Of a DNA stretch of 15,833 nucleotides, positions 1 to 8,325 are shown one piece after another. The translations under genes and the position numbers were made by a program. The notes under the pieces were generated by a model, which made no database searches, had not been told where the DNA came from, and saw only the letters and a list, made by a program, of their open reading frames with translations. Source of the DNA: MKRK01 sp001896915 (GTDB taxonomy: Bacteria > Bacillota > Clostridia > Oscillospirales > Acutalibacteraceae). Location: contig CALJJF010000178.1 of the NCBI GenBank assembly GCA_937973935.1, positions 1 to 15,833 of the forward strand. Reading direction: 5' to 3'. Position 1 is the stretch's first letter. Each line of letters starts with the position of its first letter.

Positions 1-3000
1 CACCGTTCTGGACGCTTGCGAGCAATGTGCTGGTTTTGTTCCCGGTTCCGTTTACATAGCTATAATTCATCGCATAGTTGTTCGCGGTTCCGGTGATGTT
101 TTTCCTGCTCAGTCTTGCCAGCCCGTCGTAGGTGTAGGTCAGCTTTTGTGCGTCGTTCACCTTGACTCCGTAGATCAGCCCTTTTTTCGATGCCGCGCTT
201 GCCCCTGTTCCATAAACAAAGCTGGTTTTGAAATAATCATAGACATAATTGTTGTAATAACTCGTAAGCCGGTTGAAGCTGTCATACTGGAAGCCCATGG
301 AATACCCGTTGCTGTACCGTACATTCTGTAACCGTTTCACCAAATCGTAGGAATACTTTTGGGTCATCCCTGTTTGGTTGTCCGTATAAGTCTGCAGGTT
401 TCCGTCACCGTCGTACTGATACGTAAACCGTGTGGTTAAGTTGTATTTTTTACTATTGACCCTGCCGTAATCGTCATACGTATACCCGATGGTGTCCCAG
501 TTGCCGTAGGTGCTCTGGGTCAGCTTGCCGTTACCGTTGTTGTAGCCGTTCGTCATCAGGTTTTGCGTACCCACCTTGGTGTTGTACATGTTCCCGAACT
601 TGTCATAGTTCAGCTGGTAATAGAAGGTATCGTTGTCCGTATGGGGCTTGATCGTGCTCAGCCTGCCGTCATTGTCATAGGTGTATCGGGTGGACGAGGT
701 ATTGTAGTTGTTCTCTTTTGAAACCTTGTCAACCCGGTCGATATCCCTGCTGGCAGATTGTTTGTAGGTATAGTATGTATCGTTGCCCTTCGGATCCTTG
801 ACGGTTTTTAAAAGCCCGTTGATGGGTTCGTTGTAATAATCCTCCACGTTGCCCAAAGAATCCGTGATTTTATCCACATAATTCCCGTTTTGCACATAGG
901 CTGCTTCCGACATGATGATCTGCCCTGTGGGTTGGTTCACCAAATCCACGTTCCATCTCTGGTTTGCATCGTCGGTTTTTGTGCTGTCATACGTGCGGAT
1001 TTTTAATATTTCTCCCGGCACCGGTGTAATGTCCTTCGGTTCTTCGAGGCATTTGTTCGTTGCGCATTTCGGGACAAGACGACAGGTATCGTCATTGTTC
1101 TTTACAAATTTCCACAACTGGCCGGTTGCTCCGGAATACGTCTGTAGGATAACATTTGTTCCGTCAACATTGGCAGAGCCTTGAACCGTCAGTGCCTTTC
1201 CGTCCGCACTGGCTGCATTCACGATTCTATAGTAGGTGTTACTGCCCGAGCCTTCTACATATATTGGTTTCCACTGGGTATTGGTTGATCTCTCGTACCA
1301 GTTTACAATGGTCGTTCCGCTGATATCCTGACCCGACCCGTTGATGACAGCCTGCCATGACGAATTCACGCTTGTCAGATAATAATTGGTTCCGGCGGTA
1401 ATACTTTTCGCTGTTTCCCTGGCCCGCGTCACCGAGGAGTTCGGGTCACCCAAGGAATTATAGGTTATGGAATACCCCACATCGTTTGAGCTTCTTGCCT
1501 CCACCATCTGGTGCTCATCGTCATAGCTGTAGGTAAACGCCGTTCCGTCCGGATTCACCATGGAATTCAAGTTGTTGTTGGTATAATTAAAGCTGGATTC
1601 TGTTTTTGCCTTGTCTACTGTAGACACCACATTGTTATTGCTGTCGTAGGTATACGAACCCGCACTGTCCTGCACCAATTGCAGATTGTCAAAATACGCC
1701 GTATTTGCGTTTTTGTAATAAAGGCAATATACCACCAAATGTGATATTACCTTACCCGTATTTTCTTTTTTACCCATGATGACTTCGCTGATAAATTGCG
1801 GTTGCCCTGTATCCGACGAAAAATTGATCGGTCTCCATTCCGTTGTTGTTCCGTCCGCGTATACAATGCCCACATCAAGGGCAAAATACCTGCCGCTTCC
1901 GGTTGTATATGGCAGCGATTCCGCTTTTGCCCAGCCGCTGAAGATAAAGATGTCCTTGTTACAAATGGCGTTGACCGGAATGGATTGCTTAATGGATTTT
2001 TCTTTGGTAACGTCCCCCACAATCCGCATTGCCTTGGACCCGTCAACACTGCTGTCCCCGGAAGTGGTTACATCGCTTTCCGAAAGGTTGGTTCCTATCC
2101 ATGAATCCGGTACATATGCACCTGCACTGAAATCCGAATTCTCCAGAATGTTATACCGTCCGGCGGTTGTGCCAAACTCTGCCTGAGCGCAGTCAAAATA
2201 AGCATATCCGCTGTCGGTGTCAACACCAATTTGTACATTCATTGTTTGGCCCGCTTGTACCGTCCCGACATAAACAGTAAGAGACAAGCGCTGCCATTCT
2301 GTATTTGTTCCGCTTACATAATCAGAATAATAGGTGGTTCCTTGGAAAACCGCACGGATTTGTGCACCCTTATTGAATATGTTCGATAAATTTGTTTTTA
2401 CATACACCGAAATCGTATAATATCTGTTGCTGCCGACCGGTATGTTTTGATAATAATAGGGGAAACATTGGTTTGGCATTCTGGGGCTGTTACGAATGTT
2501 AAACGATTTGGTGCCCACCATGGGTTGATCGGTCATCCCTGTAAAGCCGTAATCGTTCCCGGAGCCGGACTGAGACACACTGGTAGCCCAAACGCCGCCT
2601 CTTTCATTGCTGGAATCATACAGCACGTTGTTGGACTGCTTTGCCGTATAGCCGTATTTTTCTATTTTGTTGTTGTCGTTATTTTCTTGTGCCATAACGG
2701 CGCCTTTGTTGTCATAGGATGTGATGACACTGCCGGTACTGTCAAACACATAGGAGGTTTTCATATCGTCCGATGTGCCATATACATCATCAGAACCCGA
2801 AGTGGTAATCATCGTTTTGTCAAGACCATACGAAAATCCCACTTCTTGTCCTCTTTCATTTAATGTTCCGTCAGGTGATTTCCCTACTTCCACTACATTG
2901 ATAACTCTTCCTTTGGTATCTCGCGTATACACAATCTTCTTGCTGTTGTTATAATTTACGCTTTCCAGCTTACTGCCGTTGCTGTAGGTAAATTCAACAA

Positions 3001-5206
3001 ATGTTCCGTCAATATTAGAAATTCGTCTCAGCGTACTGTCAGGATAGTAGGCATAAGAGGTTACACGGTTCGCGGGATCCGTAAATGTTTGTAACACACC
3101 CGTTGCCGCGTCAACCCCGAAAGTTGTATATTGCCCGGCGCCGTTGTATATTCTGTTTGGTGTGTCTCCGCTGTATGCAACATAGAAATTTCTTCCGCCC
3201 GTTTGCATGATCATGTGGAAGTATCCACTTTGGGTAAATTTAATTCTATTGCTCTTTTTATCGGTGATAACATAATAATTCGAGGGGTCTATGGTGTTGA
3301 TGGTCAGCGTCAAACCCAACCCGTCTTCATCAATCATTTTACCGCTATCATTCAACTTGAAATAGTGTTTTGTCCCGTCTCCGTCCAAATAAATGTATCG
3401 ATAACCATTTTCTCTTAATTTGCTATCTGTAACTTCTGTAATGGACTGGCTGATGTTCATTTGCCATCCGAGACCGCTGTAAGCCTTTTTCCCGGTATGA
3501 AGACCTGCTTGTGTATCGTTATAGACATGGTCAATGTTAAGCGGCAAAGCATTTCCGTTTTCGGAAACTCCGTTTGCAACATAAGTAAGCGCGCCGGTGT
3601 ATTTATTTACATACCCGGTTCCGCCCGGCCCCATATCCTGTGTTTCATAATCCCAGTAGGATTCCAAACCGGATGCCAGTCTGTAATTGAATATGACATA
3701 AGGGAATAAAGTAGATATCGGAATCGGGTTACCGCTTGTATCTACTACTGACAAATTACTGTCGTTTGAAACAAAACCCACCCTTGCCGACGCAGATTCG
3801 TCACTGGATCTTAATGCTATCGCTCTGTATAGGTCTGCACCAAATTTCGTTCCGGTTTCATACCATTTTTTTCCTATTGCTGTAATATCTAAACATTTCC
3901 ATCCGTCCGTATTTGTCATGTCTACATAATCTGCAATGGGGCTTAACGTAAGCCAATCATCTTTTTGATTGTTCCATGTTACATTGGCAAAATCCTGGTA
4001 CGGCTCATTTGTTGTGGATGAATCGTACGCACGAATTTTTACACCACTGGAGGTAACATCATGCTGGTATTGATATATTGCCAAAACAGCTTGATAAATA
4101 ACAGCTTCTTTGGGTAACGACGGTATATCAAAGCCCACATATGTCCTGCATCTTCCCAAGCTGTTGTTTCCTACGAGAAGGTTGTTGGTTCCGTGCAATT
4201 TTGTTGTCGGCACTGCATTATCAACATAAGTATCAACAATATTATTGCTGTTTTGTGGTGTTTCAATGACCGGATCAATTCTGACCGGCAGTTTTGTTTT
4301 TTCATCATTGATCCAGCCTGCATCGGCTTTAATGGTAAGTACATATTCATTGGAATCAGATTCACTTAATATATACGAAACCGCATCTGACCATTGGTTG
4401 TCGGCATCATACATCACCGGTGCCGGGATTATAAATACCACTTTCCGCGGATCTGCTATATCCGTTGCTGAAATCTCACCCTTTTCGTTCAGGGTCAGCT
4501 TCACTTTGTTGGTCTGTATGTTTATGGCATATTCATATGCATCCTGCTTTTCGTTTACAATGATATCTTCTTTTAAGGAATTGCTTTTCAAAGTATACCG
4601 AATATCCGTGCTAGGAAATACATCTTCATATAAAACATCCGATGATAATTTCTTTAGCTTGGTGAATTTTTCATCACCTTTTTCAACAGTTACCAAATCA
4701 GGATTTTTTACAACCGCTTCTTTTTGTGTTTCTGTTGTTCTTTGCTTCGCATCCGTTCCCGCAACGTTCCAACTGATCTGATAATCACCTTTTGTAATTG
4801 TTACAAGTTTTTCAGCATTTATGTTTTTTGCAAACTTGACCTTAAAATCATTGGATGCATTCTCAATTCCTGCCACACCCTTGGCGTCCTTTGCTTTGCT
4901 GGCAGTCAGTGTATTGTCAATATCCTCCCATTTCCCATCCTTCTGGTAATGGACCGGTTCCCCATATTGAATCACACTGAAGCTTTTGTCACTCATCATA
5001 AAGTGCTTTTCATTGGAAGTTCTTTTTTCCACCACTTCTGTAATCATATGCGGCGGCTCTTTCTCTTTCTCAAATACCGGTTCTGCCAACACCTTGCTGC
5101 TGTTGGCAAAGTTGTTTCCAATTGCCCCTGCCGGTACGATACCAAAGCAGAGAGCCATACATAGGATAATTGCGATGCTTTTTGTTAGAATTTTTACTCT
5201 TTTCAT
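1..5206 (-). CDS. Giant secreted RHS/YD-repeat protein with DNRLRE, jelly-roll and ricin-type lectin domains (partial, C-terminus missing)
   Basis: One reading frame stays open from ATG at 5206 to the left edge (1735 codons, no stop found, frame checked at many points). An AGGGG ribosome binding site precedes the ATG. Residues 1-28 look like a signal peptide (MKRVKILTK, then a hydrophobic core, then PAGA). Residues about 315-505 resemble a DNRLRE region (DTYVDNAVPTT at 325, LLVGN, later a V-rich strand). RHS/YD repeats follow at about 550-800, 1179-1256 and 1433-1735 (YTYDDYGRV, YQYDGDGNLQTY, FQYDSFNRLTSY, YTYDGLARLSRK). Residues 876-1016 and 1018-1173 look like two jelly-roll carbohydrate-binding modules (NILENSDFSAG, then a W). 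Residues 1268-1426 form a ricin-type beta-trefoil with QxW tryptophans at 1312, 1365 and 1418. Family members are wall-associated, often with a variable C-terminal toxin in the RHS shell; that part is outside this window, so toxin, adhesin or glycan-binding roles cannot be separated. Confidence 0.9.
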   Translation of the reverse strand, partial: MKRVKILTKSIAIILCMALCFGIVPAGAIGNNFANSSKVLAEPVFEKEKEPPHMITEVVEKRTSNEKHFMMSDKSFSVIQYGEPVHYQKDGKWEDIDNTLTASKAKDAKGVAGIENASNDFKVKFAKNINAEKLVTITKGDYQISWNVAGTDAKQRTTETQKEAVVKNPDLVTVEKGDEKFTKLKKLSSDVLYEDVFPSTDIRYTLKSNSLKEDIIVNEKQDAYEYAINIQTNKVKLTLNEKGEISATDIADPRKVVFIIPAPVMYDADNQWSDAVSYILSESDSNEYVLTIKADAGWINDEKTKLPVRIDPVIETPQNSNNIVDTYVDNAVPTTKLHGTNNLLVGNNSLGRCRTYVGFDIPSLPKEAVIYQAVLAIYQYQHDVTSSGVKIRAYDSSTTNEPYQDFANVTWNNQKDDWLTLSPIADYVDMTNTDGWKCLDITAIGKKWYETGTKFGADLYRAIALRSSDESASARVGFVSNDSNLSVVDTSGNPIPISTLFPYVIFNYRLASGLESYWDYETQDMGPGGTGYVNKYTGALTYVANGVSENGNALPLNIDHVYNDTQAGLHTGKKAYSGLGWQMNISQSITEVTDSKLRENGYRYIYLDGDGTKHYFKLNDSGKMIDEDGLGLTLTINTIDPSNYYVITDKKSNRIKFTQSGYFHMIMQTGGRNFYVAYSGDTPNRIYNGAGQYTTFGVDAATGVLQTFTDPANRVTSYAYYPDSTLRRISNIDGTFVEFTYSNGSKLESVNYNNSKKIVYTRDTKGRVINVVEVGKSPDGTLNERGQEVGFSYGLDKTMITTSGSDDVYGTSDDMKTSYVFDSTGSVITSYDNKGAVMAQENNDNNKIEKYGYTAKQSNNVLYDSSNERGGVWATSVSQSGSGNDYGFTGMTDQPMVGTKSFNIRNSPRMPNQCFPYYYQNIPVGSNRYYTISVYVKTNLSNIFNKGAQIRAVFQGTTYYSDYVSGTNTEWQRLSLTVYVGTVQAGQTMNVQIGVDTDSGYAYFDCAQAEFGTTAGRYNILENSDFSAGAYVPDSWIGTNLSESDVTTSGDSSVDGSKAMRIVGDVTKEKSIKQSIPVNAICNKDIFIFSGWAKAESLPYTTGSGRYFALDVGIVYADGTTTEWRPINFSSDTGQPQFISEVIMGKKENTGKVISHLVVYCLYYKNANTAYFDNLQLVQDSAGSYTYDSNNNVVSTVDKAKTESSFNYTNNNLNSMVNPDGTAFTYSYDDEHQMVEARSSNDVGYSITYNSLGDPNSSVTRARETAKSITAGTNYYLTSVNSSWQAVINGSGQDISGTTIVNWYERSTNTQWKPIYVEGSGSNTYYRIVNAASADGKALTVQGSANVDGTNVILQTYSGATGQLWKFVKNNDDTCRLVPKCATNKCLEEPKDITPVPGEILKIRTYDSTKTDDANQRWNVDLVNQPTGQIIMSEAAYVQNGNYVDKITDSLGNVEDYYNEPINGLLKTVKDPKGNDTYYTYKQSASRDIDRVDKVSKENNYNTSSTRYTYDNDGRLSTIKPHTDNDTFYYQLNYDKFGNMYNTKVGTQNLMTNGYNNGNGKLTQSTYGNWDTIGYTYDDYGRVNSKKYNLTTRFTYQYDGDGNLQTYTDNQTGMTQKYSYDLVKRLQNVRYSNGYSMGFQYDSFNRLTSYYNNYVYDYFKTSFVYGTGASAASKKGLIYGVKVNDAQKLTYTYDGLARLSRKNITGTANNYAMNYSYVNGTGNKTSTLLASVQNG

Positions 5207-5248
5207 TTTTTCATCCCCTGTTTTAAATTTTATGACATCAGCAAATAT

Positions 5249-5278
5249 ATTATATAACAGGTTACATCTTCCTGTCAA
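5249..5278 (-). promoter_or_regulatory. Promoter of the RHS-repeat gene
   Basis: On the minus strand TTGACA (5278-5273) is followed after 18 bp by TATAAT (5254-5249). Both hexamers match the sigma-A consensus. The predicted transcript starts near 5242, leaving a leader of about 36 nt that contains the AGGGG ribosome binding site of the RHS gene. Confidence 0.75.
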
Positions 5279-5298
5279 TTTGTGTTATAACGCAAATT
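5277..5298. promoter_or_regulatory. 22-bp palindrome next to the RHS promoter, candidate operator
   Basis: AATTTG and CAAATT arms flank a central GTTATAAC; 10 of 11 base pairs are symmetric, the exception being the 7th/16th pair (T/G). The palindrome overlaps the distal 2 bp of the -35 box. It lies between two copies of a TGACAGGAA-type sequence (minus strand) 30 bp apart, the second of which includes the -35 box. The position suits an activator touching the -35 region or a repressor. The protein is unknown. Confidence 0.5.
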
Positions 5299-5433
5299 TT
5301 CCTGTCATATATTGTGTATATTGAAAACATTTCCTCCTTCCCCACCCATCTTTGCTACATGTGCCTTTTGTCACATTCATTCTACACTTTAACCTGTCCC
5401 ATAAACCGGATTGTTGTTTTAGCATCGTTTTAT

Positions 5434-5477
5434 AAAAAATCACCCCTGAAGTATGTTGTAATACCTCAGAGATGATT
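5434..5477 (-). terminator. Rho-independent terminator of the lyase-kdgK-kduI-kduD operon
   Basis: The arms 5461-5477 and 5438-5454 form a 17-bp stem in the minus-strand RNA with three G-U wobbles, closed by a 6-nt loop (5455-5460) and followed by a run of U. It begins 25 nt after the kduD stop. It should also shield the downstream RHS promoter from read-through. Confidence 0.85.
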
Positions 5478-5502
5478 TTTATTATCGTTCATTTCCGGCT
5501 TT

Positions 5503-6264
5503 TTATCTCGCCAGCCAGCCGCCGTCGACGGCAATGGTGTAGCCGTTTACATAGTCGGACGCTGCCGAGGCGAGGAACACGGCGGGGCCTGCCACATCCT
5601 CCGGGGTGCCCCAGCGGGCTGCGGGAATGCGGTCCAGAATCGCCTGGTTTCTGTCTTCGTCCGCCCGCAGAGCGGTGGTATTGTTGGTCGCCATATAGCC
5701 CGGTGCAATGGCGTTGATGTTGATGTTATGCTTCGCCCATTCGTTTGCCAGTGCTCTGGTCACGCCCATGACGGCGCTTTTGCTGGCTGTATAGGACGGA
5801 ACGCGAATGCCGCCCTGGAAGGAAAGCATGGAGGCGATGTTGATCAATTTGCCGCCGCTCTTTTGTTTGATGAACTGCTTTGCCGCCGCCTGGGAAAAGA
5901 AAAACACGGTTTTGCTGTTGATGTTCATCACATCGTCCCAGTCTTTTTCCGAAAACTCGATGGCGTCGGTGCGGCGGATGATACCCGCGTTGTTGACCAA
6001 AATATCAACCTGTCCGAATGCTGTGACCGCTTGTTTGATGATATCCTCAATGGGTTCTATGGACAACAAATTTGCCACCACACCCAAAAATCCCTTGTCC
6101 AGCTTTTCCACCGCTGCCTTCGTTTCGGGCATATCCACATAATCCACGCCGACGATATCCGCACCCGCTTCTGCCAGAGCCAGAGCAATGCCCTGTCCCA
6201 GCCCGGTGCTGGCGCCGGTGACGATGGCAACCTTGCCGTCCAGACTGAATTGATCTAAAATCAT
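5503..6264 (-). CDS. kduD: 2-dehydro-3-deoxy-D-gluconate 5-dehydrogenase (2-deoxy-D-gluconate 3-dehydrogenase), SDR family
   Basis: This cytoplasmic NAD(P)H-dependent enzyme interconverts 2,5-diketo-3-deoxygluconate (DKII) and 2-keto-3-deoxygluconate (KDG), the second step of unsaturated uronate breakdown. The 253 aa are full length for KduD. The Rossmann motif TGASTGLGQG is at residues 16-25, with Asp41 at the end of the second strand favouring NAD(H). NNAG is at 91-94, and the catalytic set is N114, S145, Y158, K162 in the order expected for classical SDRs. The C-terminal YVNGYTIAVDGGW is typical. Start is the ATG at 6264, preceded by AGGAGAGGG, which overlaps the end of kduI; the gap between the two genes is 13 nt. 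Assignment as KduD rather than another SDR rests on close sequence resemblance and the adjacent kduI and kdgK. It is the last gene of the operon. Confidence 0.92.
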   Translation of the reverse strand: MILDQFSLDGKVAIVTGASTGLGQGIALALAEAGADIVGVDYVDMPETKAAVEKLDKGFLGVVANLLSIEPIEDIIKQAVTAFGQVDILVNNAGIIRRTDAIEFSEKDWDDVMNINSKTVFFFSQAAAKQFIKQKSGGKLINIASMLSFQGGIRVPSYTASKSAVMGVTRALANEWAKHNININAIAPGYMATNNTTALRADEDRNQAILDRIPAARWGTPEDVAGPAVFLASAASDYVNGYTIAVDGGWLAR

Positions 6265-6277
6265 ATTGTTCCCTCTC

Positions 6278-7105
6278 CTATTTCAAATCCTTAATATCGA
6301 CCATATCCATATCACTGAAGGTTTGGTTTTCCCCTGCCATGCCCCAGATGAAGGTATAATTTTTCGTGCCGCAGCCGGAATGGATGGACCAGCTGGGGGA
6401 AATCACAGCCTGCTCGTTTCTGACCACGATGTGGCGGGTTTCTGTCGGCTCGCCCATATAATGAAACACTACGCTGGTATCGGCAATGTCAAAATAGAGA
6501 TAAACCTCCATACGTCTGTCGTGGGTGTGACAGGGCATGGTGTTCCACACGCTGCCGGGCTCCAGTTGAGTGAGACCCATGACCAGCTGACAGCTTTGCA
6601 CCCCTGCGGGATGGATATATTTATAAATCGTACGTTTGTTGCATTCTTCATCGGAGCCCATTTTTGCCGCTTCCACTGTGGTGATGTCGATTTTTGTGAC
6701 AGGATATGTCTGATGTGCCGGTGTGCTGTTGAAATAAAACTTTGCCGGATTGCTTGCATCGGCACTTTCAAATAGAATTTCCTTGTTCCCTTTGCCAATG
6801 TACAGCCCGTCCCGCGCTTTCAATTCGTATTTCACACCGTCCACGATCACCGCACCGTCGGCGCCGATGTTGATGATGCCCATTTCCCTTCGCTCAAGGA
6901 AATATTCACAAGCCAGCTCCTTGCCTGCCTCCAGTGTAAGGGGAGTGACGGGGCAGGCAGAGCCGGTAATGATTCTGTCCACATGGCTGTATACCGTTAG
7001 GATTTCGCCTTTTTGAAACAGTCCGTCGATGAGGAATTCCTCTCTTAGCCGCTGTGTGTCATACTGCTTGACATCCTTTGGATTTGATGCGTTTCTGATA
7101 ATCAT
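6278..7105 (-). CDS. kduI: 5-dehydro-4-deoxy-D-glucuronate isomerase
   Basis: This zinc-dependent cupin isomerase converts 4-deoxy-L-threo-5-hexosulose uronate (DKI), the monosaccharide product of uronate lyases, to 2,5-diketo-3-deoxygluconate for KduD. The protein is 275 aa, close to the roughly 278 aa of E. coli KduI. The metal site is visible as H193 and H195 (PCHTHDRR), E200 (MEVYLY) and H242 (SIHSG). The conserved PAGVQSCQLVMGLT and WNTMPCHTH segments are present. Start is the ATG at 7105, eight bases after AAGGAGC. The gene follows kdgK by about 30 nt and precedes kduD by 13 nt, so all are probably cotranscribed. No truncation or missing key residue was seen. It is a specific marker for catabolism of polysaccharides cut by beta-elimination. 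Confidence 0.95.
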   Translation of the reverse strand: MIIRNASNPKDVKQYDTQRLREEFLIDGLFQKGEILTVYSHVDRIITGSACPVTPLTLEAGKELACEYFLERREMGIINIGADGAVIVDGVKYELKARDGLYIGKGNKEILFESADASNPAKFYFNSTPAHQTYPVTKIDITTVEAAKMGSDEECNKRTIYKYIHPAGVQSCQLVMGLTQLEPGSVWNTMPCHTHDRRMEVYLYFDIADTSVVFHYMGEPTETRHIVVRNEQAVISPSWSIHSGCGTKNYTFIWGMAGENQTFSDMDMVDIKDLK

Positions 7106-7134
7106 GTTTTGGTGCTCCTTCTGTTCAAATTTCG

Positions 7135-8235
7135 TTATCTGTCAACTCTGGCGCCTTTACCGCCCACGATTTTTTCCACTTCCTTCAGGCTCGCCATGGA
7201 GGTGTCCCCCGGAGTAGTCATCGCCAGGGCACCGTGTGCCGCTCCATAATTGACGGCTTTTTCTGCATCGTCAAACTCCATCAGCCCGTAAATCAGACCG
7301 GAAGCAAAGCTGTCACCACCGCCCACACGGTCAAAAATTTCAAGACCTTTGTATTCCGCCGCTTTGTAAAGCTCGCCGCCGGCATAGCAAATGGCGCTCC
7401 AGTCGTTCACCGTGGCGGTTTTCACGGTTCGCAGCGTGGTTGCAATCACCTTGAAATTCGGATAGGCATTCACAACCGTTTTCAGCATTTTTTGATAGCC
7501 GTCAATGTTCAGCTCTGCCAGATTTTCGTCGTTGCCTTCGATTTCAAAGCCGAGACATGCAGTGAAATCCTCCTCGTTTCCGATCATCACATCCACATAC
7601 TTGGCAATTTCCCGGTTTACCTCCCGGGCTTTTGCCTTTCCGCCGAAATCGTTCCACAGGGACGGACGGTAGTTTAAATCATAAGACACAATGGTGCCGT
7701 ATTTTTTTGCGGTTTTTACCGCTTCGATGACCGTGTCCGGCGTGGTGGCGGACAGGGCGGCAAAGATGCCGCCGGTATGAAGCCAGCGCACGCCCAGTGT
7801 TCCAAAGATATACTCCCAGTCAATGTCACCCTGCTTCAGCTGGGACGCTGCCGTATGGCCACGATCGGAAACGCCGAGAGCGCCCCGGATGCCATAGCCC
7901 CGTTCGGTGAAATTAAAGCCGTTGCGCACCGTTCTGCCGATGCCGTCGTATTTCACCCATTTGATGAGAGAGGTGTCCACCCCGCCTTGCAGGATCAAAT
8001 CCTCAAGCAGTCTGCCTACCTCGTTGTCTGCAAAAGCAGTGACAATGGCTGTGTTTTTTAAAAAGCATTTCCGAAGACCCCGGGAAACGTTGTATTCACC
8101 GCCGCCTTCCCAGACCTTGAATTCTCTCGTGGTTTTGATTCTGCCTTCCCCCGGATCAAAACGGAGCATGACCTCGCCCAAGGAAATGCAGTCATATTGA
8201 CAGCCTTTTTTTGGTTTGACACTTAAGATACTCAT
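7135..8235 (-). CDS. kdgK: 2-keto-3-deoxygluconate kinase, PfkB family
   Basis: This enzyme phosphorylates KDG with ATP to 2-keto-3-deoxy-6-phosphogluconate (KDPG). PfkB features are in order: EGGGEYNVSRG at 43-53 (substrate-binding di-glycine region), DLNYRPSLW at 186-194 (typical of KDG kinases), and DRVGGGDSF at 302-310 containing the anion hole and catalytic base D308. At 366 aa it is somewhat longer than the usual 310-340 aa, with a short N-terminal extension (MSILSVKPKKG) before the first strand. Start is the ATG at 8235 with AAGAAGGG about 11 nt upstream. The 90-nt gap to the lyase gene holds a small imperfect hairpin (8278-8298), possibly a processing or attenuation structure. KDPG aldolase, needed next, is not in this window. 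Substrate assignment relies on the operon context as well as the motifs. Confidence 0.88.
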   Translation of the reverse strand: MSILSVKPKKGCQYDCISLGEVMLRFDPGEGRIKTTREFKVWEGGGEYNVSRGLRKCFLKNTAIVTAFADNEVGRLLEDLILQGGVDTSLIKWVKYDGIGRTVRNGFNFTERGYGIRGALGVSDRGHTAASQLKQGDIDWEYIFGTLGVRWLHTGGIFAALSATTPDTVIEAVKTAKKYGTIVSYDLNYRPSLWNDFGGKAKAREVNREIAKYVDVMIGNEEDFTACLGFEIEGNDENLAELNIDGYQKMLKTVVNAYPNFKVIATTLRTVKTATVNDWSAICYAGGELYKAAEYKGLEIFDRVGGGDSFASGLIYGLMEFDDAEKAVNYGAAHGALAMTTPGDTSMASLKEVEKIVGGKGARVDR

Positions 8236-8325
8236 TTGTAAGTTTCCCTTCTTATCAGATGCGATATGTTCTGAGCGGTTCCGTTCTTGAAACGAAACAT
8301 CAAAATTTCCGGTAAGTAGCAGTTT

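Noticed and set aside
1747..2186. Overlapping frames inside the RHS gene on both strands
   Set aside because: They lie within the continuously open RHS frame, have no family resemblance and no ribosome binding site, and so are shadows of that gene.
5262..5330. 22-codon mini-ORF on the minus strand after AAGGAGG, in front of the RHS gene
   Set aside because: Only 2 nt separate AAGGAGG from the ATG, and most of the frame lies upstream of the predicted RHS transcription start, so translation as a leader peptide is unlikely.
5728..6258. 176-codon plus-strand frame opposite kduD
   Set aside because: It is antisense to a clear kduD with all catalytic residues; its Cys/His-rich composition is what reverse translation of that gene gives.
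8278..8298. Small hairpin between the lyase gene and kdgK as a terminator
   Set aside because: The 8-bp stem with one wobble has no U tract, so at most it is a processing or attenuation structure within the operon.
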